Source of the DNA: Gammaproteobacteria bacterium
GTDB lineage: Bacteria > Pseudomonadota > Gammaproteobacteria > Steroidobacterales > Steroidobacteraceae
Direction: 5' to 3'
Assembly (NCBI GenBank): GCA_003137095.1
Contig: PLET01000113.1
Coordinates: 20,269-84,268 of the forward strand
DNA length: 64,000 bases
Below are positions 38,148-48,138 of this stretch, one piece after another. Position 1 is the stretch's first letter. Every line of letters begins with the position of its first letter. The translations under genes were made by a program, and so were the position numbers. The notes beneath the pieces are model-generated. The model was not told where the DNA came from and ran no database searches. It saw only the letters and a list, made by a program, of their open reading frames with translations.

Positions 38148-39125
38148 TTGGCGAAGGTCACCATGGTCGAGGCCATCACGATGGCGCACGCCTGGGAGAT
38201 GCAGCATGATCCCAGCGTCGTCGTGATCGGTCAGGACGTCGGCGCCAACGGCGGCGTGTTCCGCGCGACCGTGGGGTTGCAGGAGCGCTTCGGCAGTGCG
38301 CGCGTGCAGGATACGCCGCTCGCCGAGGCGACCATCGCCGGCATGTCCGTCGGAATGGCGGCACAGGGCCTGAAGCCCGTTGCGGAAATCCAATTCATGG
38401 GCTTCATGTACCCGGCGCTCGATCAGATCGTGAATCACATGTCGCGCATGCGTCATCGGACCCGCGGCCGGCTGAGTTGTCCGGTCGTCATCCGGACTCC
38501 GCACGGTGGCGGCATCCATGCGCCGGAACACCATTCGGAGAGCACGGAGACCATGCTGTGCCACATCCCCGGCATTCGCGTGGTGTGCCCGTCCTCGCCG
38601 GCGCGGGCATACGGCCTGCTGCTCGCCTCCATCCGCGATCCGGATCCGGTGATGTTCCTCGAGCCGGTGCGGCTGTATCGCGCCATGCGCCAGGAGGTTG
38701 TCGACAATGGCCGGGCTCTGCCGCTCGATGCGTGTTTCGTGCTGCGCGAAGGCACCGACGTGACGATCGTGACCTGGGGCGCGATGACCCTCGAGACCCT
38801 GCGTGCGGTGGCGGAACTCGACAAGGAGGGCGTCAGCGCCGAGGTCATCGACCTCGCGACCTTGAGTCCCATCGACGCCGACACCATTCTCGCATCCGTA
38901 GCCAAGACCGGCCGGCTCGTCATCGTGCACGAGGCGGCGCGCAACGTCGGCGTGGGCGCGGAAATCGCGGCCATCGTGGCGGAACATGGGCTTTACGATT
39001 TGCAGGCCCCCGTGCAGCGGGTCACCGGCTTCGACACCATCATGCCGCTGTTCCGCCTGGAGCAGGATTACATTCCGAGCGTCAAGCGCATCGTCGATGC
39101 CGTGCAGCTCACCCTGATCGACTAG
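38148..39125 (+). CDS. pdhB: Pyruvate dehydrogenase E1 beta subunit
   Basis: This is the 325-residue beta subunit of the heterotetrameric E1. Signatures include VIGQDVGANGGVFRATVGL, DTPLAEATIAGMSVGMA, EIQFMGFMYPALDQ and IRTPHGGGIHAPEHHSES. The start is TTG at 38148, one base after the pdhA stop, because it gives the usual family N-terminus (AKVTMVEAI); an ATG at 38163 is possible. pdhC follows after 12 bases. Confidence 0.9.
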   Translation: MAKVTMVEAITMAHAWEMQHDPSVVVIGQDVGANGGVFRATVGLQERFGSARVQDTPLAEATIAGMSVGMAAQGLKPVAEIQFMGFMYPALDQIVNHMSRMRHRTRGRLSCPVVIRTPHGGGIHAPEHHSESTETMLCHIPGIRVVCPSSPARAYGLLLASIRDPDPVMFLEPVRLYRAMRQEVVDNGRALPLDACFVLREGTDVTIVTWGAMTLETLRAVAELDKEGVSAEVIDLATLSPIDADTILASVAKTGRLVIVHEAARNVGVGAEIAAIVAEHGLYDLQAPVQRVTGFDTIMPLFRLEQDYIPSVKRIVDAVQLTLID

Positions 39126-39137
39126 GGACCGCAGAAC

Positions 39138-40262
39138 ATGACCACTTTCAAGCTTCCTGATTTGGGCGAAGGCCTCGCCGAGGCGGAGATCATCGAGTGG
39201 CACGTGCGCGTCGGCGAACGGGTGGTCGTGGATCAGCCCATGGTGTCGGTGGAAACCGCGAAGGCGGTGGTGGAGCTGCCCGTGCCCTTCGGCGGCATGG
39301 TGTCGGCGCTGCATGCGGCGGCGGGCGACATGGTGCCGACCGGCGCTCCGCTCATCGACTTCGACTCCGGCACGGTGGTGGGCAGCATGCCGGTCACGAG
39401 CGAGGAGGAATTCGTGGACACCGCCACGGTCGGCGGCGGCCGCGGCACGGAAATGCGGGGCCGCGCGGTGCCCGTGGCCAGGGCGCTCGCGAAGCGTCTC
39501 GGCGTCGACCTGGCGACGGTCACCGGCAGCGGCCGCGGCGGGCTGATCACCCTGGATGACGTACTGCGCCAGGCGCACCTGACGCCGGCGCCACCGGCCA
39601 GTCCCTGGATGTCGCCGCAATCCGGCCTGACGCCGGCCCCGCTGCGGGGCGCGCGGCGCGCGATGGCGCACAGCATGTCCCTCGCCCGCGACCAGATTGC
39701 GCTCAGCACGGTGTGCGACGACGCCGACATCAACCGCTGGACGGCCCGCGGCGACTACATGGTGCGCCTGATGCGCGCGATGATCGCCGCCTGGCGCGCC
39801 GAGCCCGCATTGAATGCGGCCTATGATCCGGTGGACAATTCGCGGATGTTGTTCAAGCACATCGATCTGGCCGTCGCCGTGGATACGCCGGCCGGCCTCA
39901 TCGTTCCGGTGTTGCGCGGCATCGAGACGAAGACTCCGGAGGAGCTGCGGGCCGCGCTCACCGCGCAGAAGGACGCCGCCCATCAACGCAGCACCTCCGC
40001 CGGCGACCTGCGCGACTTCACCCTGATGCTCTCGAATTTCGGCACGCTCGCCGGCCGCTATGGCATACCCCTGGTGGTGCCGCCGGCGGTCGCGATCCTG
40101 GGCGCCGGCAAGGTGCGCAACGACGCCGTGGTGGTGGGCGAGGCCATCGAGGCGCACCGCCGCATGCCCTTGTCGCTCAGCTTCGACCACCGCTGCGTGA
40201 CCGGCGCGGAGGCCTGTCGTTTTCTCGCGGCCGTCATTGCCGACCTCGAAAGACCGGACTGA
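39138..40262 (+). CDS. pdhC: Dihydrolipoamide acyltransferase (E2) component
   Basis: This is a 374-residue E2 with one lipoyl domain (about residues 1-76; lipoyl lysine in SVETAKAVVE), a peripheral subunit-binding domain (about 112-150, VPVARALAKRLGVDLATVTGSG) and a catalytic domain ending in SFDHRCVTGAEA with the active-site His and Asp/Ala region. A single lipoyl domain and short linkers make it compact. It is preceded by pdhAB and followed by a glutamate dehydrogenase gene. The E3 partner must be encoded elsewhere. Confidence 0.91.
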   Translation: MTTFKLPDLGEGLAEAEIIEWHVRVGERVVVDQPMVSVETAKAVVELPVPFGGMVSALHAAAGDMVPTGAPLIDFDSGTVVGSMPVTSEEEFVDTATVGGGRGTEMRGRAVPVARALAKRLGVDLATVTGSGRGGLITLDDVLRQAHLTPAPPASPWMSPQSGLTPAPLRGARRAMAHSMSLARDQIALSTVCDDADINRWTARGDYMVRLMRAMIAAWRAEPALNAAYDPVDNSRMLFKHIDLAVAVDTPAGLIVPVLRGIETKTPEELRAALTAQKDAAHQRSTSAGDLRDFTLMLSNFGTLAGRYGIPLVVPPAVAILGAGKVRNDAVVVGEAIEAHRRMPLSLSFDHRCVTGAEACRFLAAVIADLERPD

Positions 40263-40277
40263 CCTGAGGATCGGACC

Positions 40278-43200
40278 ATGTATCCGGACGCCTCCGAACT
40301 GCAGCGTAACATCCTGACGCAGATTGCGGCGGCGGCGCACGCGCCGGCGTCCGCGGCGGCGCTCAAGATGCTGCGGGCCCTGGATTGTCCGCACTTCCTG
40401 CACTTGTATTATGCGGGCGTCGAGGCCGCCGACCTCGCCGCCTATGAACCCGCCGAACTCGCCGCCGCAGCCTTGTCGCACCTGGACTTCGCGCGCCGCC
40501 GGCGCCGCGGGCGGGCGCTGGTACGCGTTTTCAATCCGACGCTGCGCGAACACGGCTACAGCTCGCCGCATACCGTCGCTGAGATAGTCAACGACGACAT
40601 GCCGTTTCTGGTCGACTCGATCGGTCTGGCGCTCGCCGAGCGTTCGCTGACCCTGCATTTCCTCGCACATCCGATTTTCGCGGCGGCGCGCGACAGCCAC
40701 GGCGATCTGCACTCGCTGCGCGGGCGCGGCGACGCGGCCCGCGGCGCAGCAGCGCGCGGCGGCATGGCGCGGGCCGCTGCGCGCCTGGAGTCGCTGCAGC
40801 ACGTGGAGATCGACCGCATCGTCGATCCCGCGATGCTGCGCTCGCTGGAGCTGCAGATCGAACGCAATCTGCGCGACGTGCGGGCCGCCTGCGCGGATTG
40901 GACCAAGATGCAAAATGCCGCGGCCAAGGCGGCGGAGGATCTTGAGATCGGGAACAAGCGCTTCGATCCGCAGGACGTGAGCGAGACGCACGCGTTGCTC
41001 GAGTGGATGCTGAACCGCCACTTCACCTTCATCGGCTACCGGGAATACCGCCTGCGCGGCGGCCCCGGCCGCGAGTCGCTCGACGCGCTCGAGGCCAGCG
41101 GGCTCGGCATCCTGCGACCCGGCCACAAACGGCCCGAGACGGTGGGCCGCATTTCGGCGGGGGACATACGCCGCCAGAGCAGATCCCGGGACCTCGCACT
41201 GGTGACCAAGGCGAACACGCGCTCCACCGTGCACCGCCCCGGATTTCTCGATTATGTAGGCATCAAGCTCGTAGATGCCCGGGGTCGGCTGATCGGCGAG
41301 CGCCGATTCCTCGGTCTGTGGACCTCGGCGGCGTACAACACCAACCCTCGCGATATTCCGCTGCTGCGGCACAAGGTGGCCAAGGTCGCGCAGCATTTCT
41401 CGCTGGCGCCGGACAGCCACGACGGCAAGGCGCTGCAGCACATTCTCGAATCCTTTCCGCGCGACGAGCTGTTCCAGGCGAGCGTTCCCGAATTGATCCG
41501 CATCGTCACGGGAATTTTCGGGCTGCAGGAACGGCCGCGTGTGCGGGTGCTCCTGCGCCGCGACCCGTTTCACCGGTTCTACTCCTGCCTGCTGTACGTG
41601 CCGCGCGAAAAATACAACACCCAGGTGCGGCTGCGCATCGAGCGGGTGGTGAGCGAGGCGTTCGACGCGCGCGGCATCGAATCGCAGGTGCAGATCGCCG
41701 AATCGAATCTCGCCCGCATCCACATCGTCGCCCGCACCGTGCCCGGCGATGCGGCGCGGATTTCCGCCGACGCGCTGGAACGGCGCCTGGCGGCGGCGGT
41801 GCGTTCCTGGCCGGACGGTTTCAAGAGCGCGCTGCTCGCACGCTTCGACGAAGCCTACGCCCTGCAGCTTTTCGCCAAGTACGCCGCCTGCTTTCCCGCG
41901 GCCTACACCGAGGATTTCACGCCGGAATCGGCGGCGCTCGACGTGTCCTTCCTCGAGGCGCTGGACATGCGTCCCGCCGGCCTGCATCTCGACCTCTACC
42001 GGCCGGAGCCGCGGCGCAAGGACAGGCTGTTTCTCAAGATATTCCGCGGCCAGGAAGCCGTGCCCATATCGGATCTGCTGCCGATGCTCGAGAACATGGG
42101 CCTCAAGGTCATCGCCGAACGGCCGTATGAGCTCGAGTTCGCCGCCGGCATTCGCCGCTGGATCCAGGATCTCGAACTCGAATGGCGGACCCCGGCATCC
42201 GCCGGTTTCGAGTCCCTGGTCGAGGAGTTCAAACGCGCCTTCACCGCCGTCTGGACCGGGAGGATGGACAGCGACAGCTTCAATCAGCTGACGCTCTGCG
42301 CCGCGGTGCCATGGCGCATCGTCACGGTGCTGCGCGCCTATTGCAGGTACCTGCTGCAGACCGGGCTGCCGTTCAGCCAGGGATACGTCGCCCAGGTGCT
42401 GATCAACAACTTCGCCATCGCGCGTCTGCTGGCGGACCTGTTCGCGGCGCGCTTCGATCCGGACGTGGCGGCGCCGGCGCGCCGCGCCGCGCTGGCGCGC
42501 ATCGACGCCGGCCTGCACGGCGCGCTCGAACTGGTCGCCCGCTCGGATGAGGACCGCATATTGCGCGCCCTCTGGAATGCAGTGTCCGCCACGGTGCGCA
42601 CCAACGCCTATCAGCGCACCGCCGAAAGTCAGCTCAAGGAGTACTTGTCCTTCAAGATCGAGAGCCAGCAGCTGCGCGAACTGCCGCTGCCGAAGCCGCT
42701 GTTCGAAGTATTCGTCTTCTCGCCGCACATGGAAGGCATCCACCTGCGCATGGGGAGGGTCGCGCGCGGCGGCATCCGCTGGTCCGACCGGCCGGAGGAC
42801 TTTCGCACCGAGATCCTCGGCCTGATGAAGGCGCAGAACGTCAAGAACACGGTCATCGTTCCGGTCGGAGCCAAGGGCGGCTTCGTCGTGCGAAAGCAAT
42901 CCGATGCCGTGGCCTGCTATCAGACGCTGATACGCGGGCTGCTCGACCTCACCGACAACATCGTCGGCGACAAGGTGGTCCCGCCGGCCGGGTTGGTGCG
43001 CCATGACGCAGACGATCCGTATCTGGTGGTTGCGGCGGACAAGGGCACCGCGACGTTTTCCGACGTCGCGAACGCGATCTCCGCCGAATACGGCTTCTGG
43101 CTGGGCGACGCATTCGCCTCCGGTGGCTCGGCGGGATATGACCACAAGAAGATGGCCATCACCGCACGCGGCGCGTGGGAATGCGTCAAGCGGCATTTTC

Positions 43201-45122
43201 GCGAGATCGGCGTCGACATCCAGAGAACCGATTTCACGGTGGCCGGGATCGGCGACATGTCGGGCGACGTGTTCGGCAACGGCATGCTGCAGTCGCGCCA
43301 CATCCGGCTGTTGGCGGCCTTCAACCATCAGCATATATTTCTCGATCCGCAGGCCGATGCCGTCCGCGGCTTCCGCGAGCGGGCGCGGCTGTTCAAGCTG
43401 CCGCGCTCGAGCTGGGAGGATTACCCGCGCGACGCCATTTCGAGGGGCGGCGGCGTGTTCGCGCGCGCCTCGAAAAGCCTTTCATTGTCGCGCGAGGCGC
43501 AAACGCTGTTGGAACTTCCTGTGCTGGCCACGCCGAACGAGGTGATCAAGTCCATTCTGCGGATGAATGTAGATCTGATTTGGAACGGCGGGATCGGCAC
43601 CTACGTGAAGGCCGGCAGCGAAAGCCACCGCGACGTCGGCGACCACGGCAACGATGCGGTGCGCATCGACGGGCGCGAACTGCGATGCAAGGTAATCGGC
43701 GAGGGCGGCAATCTCGGCCTCTCGCAGCTGGGACGCATCGAATACGCACGCCGCGGGGGCCGGCTCAACACGGACTTCATCGACAATTCCGCGGGGGTGA
43801 ATTGCTCGGACGTCGAGGTGAACCTGAAGATCCTGCTGAATGCGGCGGTGCGCGCCGGGGAAATCACGCGCGGCGCGCGCGACCGGCTCCTCATGCGGAT
43901 GACCGGCGAAGTCGCGGAACTGGTGCTGCGGAACAATTATCTGCAGAGCCAGGCGATCAGCATCGCCGAACTGCAGTCGCGGGAGCGCCTGAGCGAAAAC
44001 GCCTATGCCATCCGCGCGCTGGAGCTTTCGGGCGATCTGAACCGCGCGCTCGAATACCTGCCCACCGAAGAGGAGATCGGCGAACGGCGAAAATCCGGGG
44101 AGGGCCTCACCCGCCCGGAGCTCGCCATCGCCTTGAGCTACGGCAAGATCTGGCTGTACCGGGCGCTGATTCAGTCCAATGTGCCGGAGGATGCCTATCT
44201 GTCGACCGAACTCGAGCGCTATTTCCCGGCTCCGGTGCGCGAGCGCTTCGCAGCGCGATTGCGGCGCCATCGCCTGCGCCGCGAGATCATCGCCACCGCC
44301 ACCGCCAACAGTCTCATCAACCGCATGGGGCCGGTCTTCCCGGTACGCGCAAAGGACGACACCGGGGCCGAACCCGCGGCGATCGCACGCAGCTACACCA
44401 TCGCGCGCGAGGTGTTCTCCGTGCGCGGCATCTGGTCGCAGATCGAGGCTCTCGACAACCGCATACCTGCGGCCGTCCAGTACGACGCGATCCTGCAGAC
44501 CACACGGCTGCTGGGCCACGTGACCTACTGGCTGCTGGAAAACCAGCGCGGCGATCTCGACATCGACCGCGCGGTGCGCCGCTTCAAGTCGAAAGTCGCG
44601 GAGTTGCTGCACGGCCTCACCGGGGTCGCGGGCGATGGCGAAATCTCCCGCATCGGCGCGGCACGCTCCCGCTTCATCGCGCAGCGCGTGCCCGAACAGC
44701 TCGCCACCGTGATTGCGTCGCTCGAAACCCTGCACTGCGCACTCGATCTGGTCGAGGTGGCGACCGCCGGAAGACTGCGGATTCTCGACGCGGCCCGTGC
44801 GTATTTCGAACTCGGCGAGCGCATCGGCCTCGGTTGGATCAACCGGCAGATCGAATCGCTGGCCGCCGACGGCCACTACCAGTCGGTCGCCCGGCGCACT
44901 CTGCGCGACAATCTGTTCGCCCTGCACCGCCGGATCACGGCCGCCGCACTGGCCGGGGCCGGCGGCGGACCCGTTGCGCGCGTGGATGCGTGGATAGGCG
45001 CACATGCCGCCGGCGTCGATTATCTGAAGCGGGTGGTCATGGATCTGCGCAGCGCCGCCGCCGCGGATTTTGCGACGCTGTCGGTGGCACTGGAAGCCGC
45101 GAGGCGGCTCGCCGAAGCCTGA
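40278..45122 (+). CDS. gdhB: Large NAD-specific glutamate dehydrogenase
   Basis: This is a 1614-residue NAD-dependent glutamate dehydrogenase of the 180-kDa class, which oxidises glutamate to 2-oxoglutarate and ammonium. The long N-terminal half contains ACT-like regulatory regions. The catalytic core begins near residue 800, with [19 protein letters not shown], the lysine motif PVGAKGGFV at about 861-869 and a Rossmann domain ([16 protein letters not shown]). The C-terminal 400 residues are helical. GAGGATCGG precedes the ATG. It sits 15 bases after pdhC, so it may be expressed with the pyruvate dehydrogenase genes. Confidence 0.95.
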   Translation: MYPDASELQRNILTQIAAAAHAPASAAALKMLRALDCPHFLHLYYAGVEAADLAAYEPAELAAAALSHLDFARRRRRGRALVRVFNPTLREHGYSSPHTVAEIVNDDMPFLVDSIGLALAERSLTLHFLAHPIFAAARDSHGDLHSLRGRGDAARGAAARGGMARAAARLESLQHVEIDRIVDPAMLRSLELQIERNLRDVRAACADWTKMQNAAAKAAEDLEIGNKRFDPQDVSETHALLEWMLNRHFTFIGYREYRLRGGPGRESLDALEASGLGILRPGHKRPETVGRISAGDIRRQSRSRDLALVTKANTRSTVHRPGFLDYVGIKLVDARGRLIGERRFLGLWTSAAYNTNPRDIPLLRHKVAKVAQHFSLAPDSHDGKALQHILESFPRDELFQASVPELIRIVTGIFGLQERPRVRVLLRRDPFHRFYSCLLYVPREKYNTQVRLRIERVVSEAFDARGIESQVQIAESNLARIHIVARTVPGDAARISADALERRLAAAVRSWPDGFKSALLARFDEAYALQLFAKYAACFPAAYTEDFTPESAALDVSFLEALDMRPAGLHLDLYRPEPRRKDRLFLKIFRGQEAVPISDLLPMLENMGLKVIAERPYELEFAAGIRRWIQDLELEWRTPASAGFESLVEEFKRAFTAVWTGRMDSDSFNQLTLCAAVPWRIVTVLRAYCRYLLQTGLPFSQGYVAQVLINNFAIARLLADLFAARFDPDVAAPARRAALARIDAGLHGALELVARSDEDRILRALWNAVSATVRTNAYQRTAESQLKEYLSFKIESQQLRELPLPKPLFEVFVFSPHMEGIHLRMGRVARGGIRWSDRPEDFRTEILGLMKAQNVKNTVIVPVGAKGGFVVRKQSDAVACYQTLIRGLLDLTDNIVGDKVVPPAGLVRHDADDPYLVVAADKGTATFSDVANAISAEYGFWLGDAFASGGSAGYDHKKMAITARGAWECVKRHFREIGVDIQRTDFTVAGIGDMSGDVFGNGMLQSRHIRLLAAFNHQHIFLDPQADAVRGFRERARLFKLPRSSWEDYPRDAISRGGGVFARASKSLSLSREAQTLLELPVLATPNEVIKSILRMNVDLIWNGGIGTYVKAGSESHRDVGDHGNDAVRIDGRELRCKVIGEGGNLGLSQLGRIEYARRGGRLNTDFIDNSAGVNCSDVEVNLKILLNAAVRAGEITRGARDRLLMRMTGEVAELVLRNNYLQSQAISIAELQSRERLSENAYAIRALELSGDLNRALEYLPTEEEIGERRKSGEGLTRPELAIALSYGKIWLYRALIQSNVPEDAYLSTELERYFPAPVRERFAARLRRHRLRREIIATATANSLINRMGPVFPVRAKDDTGAEPAAIARSYTIAREVFSVRGIWSQIEALDNRIPAAVQYDAILQTTRLLGHVTYWLLENQRGDLDIDRAVRRFKSKVAELLHGLTGVAGDGEISRIGAARSRFIAQRVPEQLATVIASLETLHCALDLVEVATAGRLRILDAARAYFELGERIGLGWINRQIESLAADGHYQSVARRTLRDNLFALHRRITAAALAGAGGGPVARVDAWIGAHAAGVDYLKRVVMDLRSAAAADFATLSVALEAARRLAEA

Positions 45123-45204
45123 CGCACCGCCGGTGCGATCGGGGCACGGCCGAAATCGCGGCGCTGTGTTATATAGCATCGATGGGCGCAATCGGGGGAT
45201 CATC

Positions 45205-45954
45205 GTGCCGGGAAAATTGATTTTGGTCCGCCACGGACAGAGCACCTGGAATGTCGATAACTTGTTCACCGGCTGGCACGACGTCGACTTGAGCGAACAG
45301 GGACTGCTCGAGGCGGCGCAGGCCGGGCGCGAACTGCTGCGCGAGAAGCTCGGTCCCGCCATCGCCTTCACCTCGGTGCTCACGCGGGCGATCCGCACCC
45401 TGTGGATCATCCTCGACACCACCGACCGGATGTGGATACCGGTCGAGCGCAGCTGGCGTCTCAACGAACGCCATTACGGCGCGCTGCAGGGGCTCGACAA
45501 GGCGCAGACCGTTGAGAAACACGGCGCCGCACAGGTGAAGATCTGGCGCCGCAGCTACGACATTCCGCCGCCCGCCTTGAGCCTGGACGATCCGCGCCAT
45601 CCGCGCTTCGATCCCCGTTATGCCGGGGTCGACCCGGCGCTGCTGCCCGCGGCCGAATCGCTCAAGGACACGCTGGCCCGCGTTCAGCCTTATTGGGAGG
45701 CGCGGATCGCCCCCGTGCTGCGCGAAGGCAGGGACGTGCTCGTCGTGGCGCACGGCAATTCGCTGCGCGCCTTGGTCAAGATGCTCGACCGCATGTCCGA
45801 GAGCGACATCGTGGAGTTCAACATACCCACGGGCATTCCCATGTTGTATGACCTGGACGACGCCTTGGTGCCGCTCAGCCGCCGGTTTCTCGGCGACCCG
45901 GATGCGGTCGCGGCGGCGCAGGACGCCGTGCGCCGCCAGACCGAAAAAAAATGA
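45205..45954 (+). CDS. gpmA: 2,3-bisphosphoglycerate-dependent phosphoglycerate mutase
   Basis: This is a 249-residue glycolytic enzyme that interconverts 3- and 2-phosphoglycerate through a phosphohistidine. The N-terminal [10 protein letters not shown] holds the catalytic His, and further residues lie in [15 protein letters not shown] and [13 protein letters not shown]. The start is GTG at 45205, with GGGGGA six bases upstream; it gives the normal 250-residue family length. It is convergent with the ferredoxin gene, six bases away. Confidence 0.95.
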   Translation: MPGKLILVRHGQSTWNVDNLFTGWHDVDLSEQGLLEAAQAGRELLREKLGPAIAFTSVLTRAIRTLWIILDTTDRMWIPVERSWRLNERHYGALQGLDKAQTVEKHGAAQVKIWRRSYDIPPPALSLDDPRHPRFDPRYAGVDPALLPAAESLKDTLARVQPYWEARIAPVLREGRDVLVVAHGNSLRALVKMLDRMSESDIVEFNIPTGIPMLYDLDDALVPLSRRFLGDPDAVAAAQDAVRRQTEKK

Positions 45955-45960
45955 ACCCGC

Positions 45961-46278
45961 TCAGGTGTCCGGCGCGATGGTCAATCGGATGCCGGCCAGC
46001 GCCTCGGTGAATTCGACCTGGCAGGACAGCCGCGAGGTGGCCTCGCGGTAATCGGCGAGCTCCGTCAGGAGTTCCTGTTCGTCGCCCTGTTTTTTCGGCA
46101 GACGGGCGGCCCATTGCGGATCGACGTAGACGTGACAGGTCGCACAGGAGCACAGGCCGCCGCAGATCGCCGCCACGCCGTAATCGAGTTCGCGCAGAAT
46201 CTCCATGATTTTCAGGCCGGTCTTCGCCTCGATCTCGTGTTCCTTTCCGTCCCGATCCACCACGATCATCCGCGCCAT
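45961..46278 (-). CDS. 2Fe-2S ferredoxin, adrenodoxin/Isc type
   Basis: This is a 105-residue plant/vertebrate-type ferredoxin. The cluster ligands lie in AICGGLCSCATCHVYVD, plus LSCQVEF near the C-terminus. The fold resembles adrenodoxin-type ferredoxins that serve monooxygenases or iron-sulfur assembly. The ATG at 46278 has GGAG six bases upstream; an earlier ATG (46299) overlaps the phosphotransferase stop (ATGA). As the isc cluster here lacks its own fdx, this could be the partner, but that is speculative. Confidence 0.9.
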   Translation of the reverse strand: MARMIVVDRDGKEHEIEAKTGLKIMEILRELDYGVAAICGGLCSCATCHVYVDPQWAARLPKKQGDEQELLTELADYREATSRLSCQVEFTEALAGIRLTIAPDT

Positions 46279-46295
46279 TGCGTTCTCCGTTTGGT

Positions 46296-47204
46296 TCATT
46301 CTGGCCGCGTAGTGTGCCGGAACTTCCCGGAGGCGACCACCGGTCGTCGCAGCAGCCGATTCTCGAGCAGCCGCGCGCGCGCCGAGACGCCGGCGGCGGC
46401 CGGTTCCGCGGCGCCTGTGCGGCTCAGATACTGTTCGCTCCACAACAGACACACATAGTCAAACAGCCAGACCAGAAGCTCGAATCGGGCGCACTCGAGC
46501 GCCGTGGGATCCCCGCCACGGTAGGCGCCGAGCAGTTCGCGACGCAGGGCACCGGTCAGATCGGTGGCCGAACTCCAGCCCGCAAGATCCCAAAAGGGAT
46601 CCGCGACCTGCGCATATTCCCAGTCGAGGACGACCAGCGCGTGGTCGCAGTCGACGAGATTAAGTGGATGCAGATCGCCGTGGCAGAGCACCGGAATCGC
46701 GGCCGGCAGCCGCTCGAGCTCCCGCAGGCGCGCGGCGGCCGCCTGCCGCAATCGGGCCGCCGCGGCCTCCGGGGGCGCTGCGCCGAGCGAGGCATAGTGT
46801 TCGATCCAGGCCGCCGGGGTCATCTTGCGCGGCGGCTGCGGCGCGGTCACGGCATGAATGCGCTGCAGGAGTGCGGCGATGCGCGCCGCACCCGACTCCT
46901 GCCGCGGCGGCATCCACGAGCGGCCGGGAACCCAACGGGTGATCAGGATGCCCGCCGCCGGGTCACAGTACGCCACGGCCGGCGCCAGACCGGCGGCCGC
47001 GACGCGTTCGAGCACGCGGCATTCCCATGTACGACCGGACGGACGCTGCGCGGCGGACGCCGCAATGCGCAGCGCGTACACCTCGCCATCCCGCACCACG
47101 CGATAGCTTTCATTGACCAGTCCGGCGCTCAGGCGATGGAGCGCGGGAGCGCCCCTGCCCGGCACGTGGCGCGCCGCGAGCGTTTTGAGCTCAGACGGCC
47201 GCAT
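46296..47204 (-). CDS. Choline/thiamine kinase-like phosphotransferase
   Basis: This is a 302-residue APH/choline-kinase-fold protein. The catalytic loop CHGDLHPLNLV (about 174-184) and the metal-binding VVLDWEYAQVADPFWDLA (about 191-208) are intact, so it should be an active small-molecule kinase. The DWEYA form occurs in ThiK thiamine kinase and LicA choline kinase. Its start lies 14 bases inside the end of the PnuC-like gene, and a thiamine-binding protein gene is upstream, so thiamine is the favoured substrate; choline or ethanolamine are alternatives. The ferredoxin gene follows. Confidence 0.82.
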   Translation of the reverse strand: MRPSELKTLAARHVPGRGAPALHRLSAGLVNESYRVVRDGEVYALRIAASAAQRPSGRTWECRVLERVAAAGLAPAVAYCDPAAGILITRWVPGRSWMPPRQESGAARIAALLQRIHAVTAPQPPRKMTPAAWIEHYASLGAAPPEAAAARLRQAAAARLRELERLPAAIPVLCHGDLHPLNLVDCDHALVVLDWEYAQVADPFWDLAGWSSATDLTGALRRELLGAYRGGDPTALECARFELLVWLFDYVCLLWSEQYLSRTGAAEPAAAGVSARARLLENRLLRRPVVASGKFRHTTRPE

Positions 47205-47808
47205 GCGCCGCGGGCCGCATGCTGCGCCGCCATTCCCGCATGCCGAGCACGATCAGCGCCAGGTACAGCGCGAACAGCAGCATGGTCGCGTACAAATGGC
47301 GGGTGAAATACAGGTACAGCGCCACCGAATCGATGACCAGCCACCAGTGCCAGTTCTCATACACCTTGCGGGCCACCAGATAGGTGGCGAACACGCTCGA
47401 CCAGGTCACCATCGAATCCACGAAGGGCCACGCCGCCGGCGTGTAGCGCCTGAGGAAATGCGAGCTCAACACGGACAGCGCGAGCACGCCCAGCAATCCG
47501 AGCGCGTGGCGGCGCGGCGGCCAGCGCGCCACGTGGAGCGGGCGGCCGGCCGCGCCGTGCCGCCAGCGTGCATAGCCGTACACGGCCATCACCGCATAAA
47601 AGCCGTTGAGAACGGATTCCATATAGAGGCGCGCCTGGAACAGCACCCAGATGTACAGGCAGGAACTCACGAATGCCGCCAGCCAGCACGACAGCCGCTG
47701 GCCTATCGCCAGCACCAGATAGGCCACGGCGAGAACCGCGGCGCCCAGCTCGATCCAACTCGTCGTGCGCCACGCGCCTGCGAGCTGGGCCGAGAGCTCG
47801 GCGATCAC
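47191..47808 (-). CDS. PnuC-family vitamin transporter, possibly PnuT (thiamine)
   Basis: This is a 205-residue inner-membrane protein with about seven helices and the PnuC-family pattern FATYLVARKVYENWHWWLVID, followed by LYFTRHLYATMLLFALYLAL. PnuC relatives move unphosphorylated vitamins down a gradient: nicotinamide riboside (PnuC), riboflavin (PnuX) or thiamine (PnuT), trapped by a kinase. The next gene encodes such a kinase and the previous one a thiamine-binding family protein, which favours thiamine. The start is GTG overlapping the upstream stop (GTGA). Confidence 0.85.
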   Translation of the reverse strand: MIAELSAQLAGAWRTTSWIELGAAVLAVAYLVLAIGQRLSCWLAAFVSSCLYIWVLFQARLYMESVLNGFYAVMAVYGYARWRHGAAGRPLHVARWPPRRHALGLLGVLALSVLSSHFLRRYTPAAWPFVDSMVTWSSVFATYLVARKVYENWHWWLVIDSVALYLYFTRHLYATMLLFALYLALIVLGMREWRRSMRPAAHAAV

Positions 47809-48053
47809 GGCGGTGCCAGGCCGGGCAGCACCTTCATGACGAACACCAGCTGCGGCGCCCCGGCGGCGGCGCGCGCGATTTCCTCATTGAGTATGGCCAT
47901 CATCCGGTCGAGGGCGCCCCAGATCTGGGTGCTCATCGCATTGGTCCGCACCACCAATTCGGGGTGGGTGTTCAGCCGGTCGATGAAGGCTTGAATGCAA
48001 GCTCGGTAATCGCCGCCCAGCGGGTACATGCTGATTTCGATGGCGGCGCGCAT
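47805..48053 (-). CDS. Thiamine-binding family protein (COG0011/YkoF-like small domain)
   Basis: This is an 82-residue protein of the MTH1187/YqgV family: it begins MRAAIEISMYPLGGDYRACI and contains THPELVVRTNAMSTQIWGAL and LVFVMKVLPG. Members have a ferredoxin-like fold and some bind thiamine. It overlaps the PnuC-like gene by four bases (GTGA) and leads a three-gene cassette. The ATG at 48053 matches family length; the frame extends upstream but without homology. No thiamine-pyrophosphate riboswitch is visible in the 85-base gap to the divergent PhzF gene. Confidence 0.82.
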   Translation of the reverse strand: MRAAIEISMYPLGGDYRACIQAFIDRLNTHPELVVRTNAMSTQIWGALDRMMAILNEEIARAAAGAPQLVFVMKVLPGLAPP

Positions 48054-48138
48054 TAGTGGAGAACCCCAGGTCTCGGTAAAGTGTAGCTTGACGCCCGGAT
48101 GCATGCAAAACTTCGAAATCGGCATTGCGGAGTATCGC

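Noticed and set aside
38076..43334. A 1752-codon open frame on the minus strand
   Set aside because: It lies opposite pdhB, pdhC and gdhB, which have clear family signatures. The protein is a low-complexity Arg/His/Gly-rich product typical of antisense frames in GC-rich genes.
43482..45464. A 660-codon minus-strand frame
   Set aside because: It is antisense to the 3' half of the glutamate dehydrogenase gene and to gpmA; no homology features.
48054..48138. A TPP riboswitch before the thiamine-type cassette
   Set aside because: The 85-base gap lacks the conserved CTGAGA and ACCTGATCTGG-like elements on the relevant strand.
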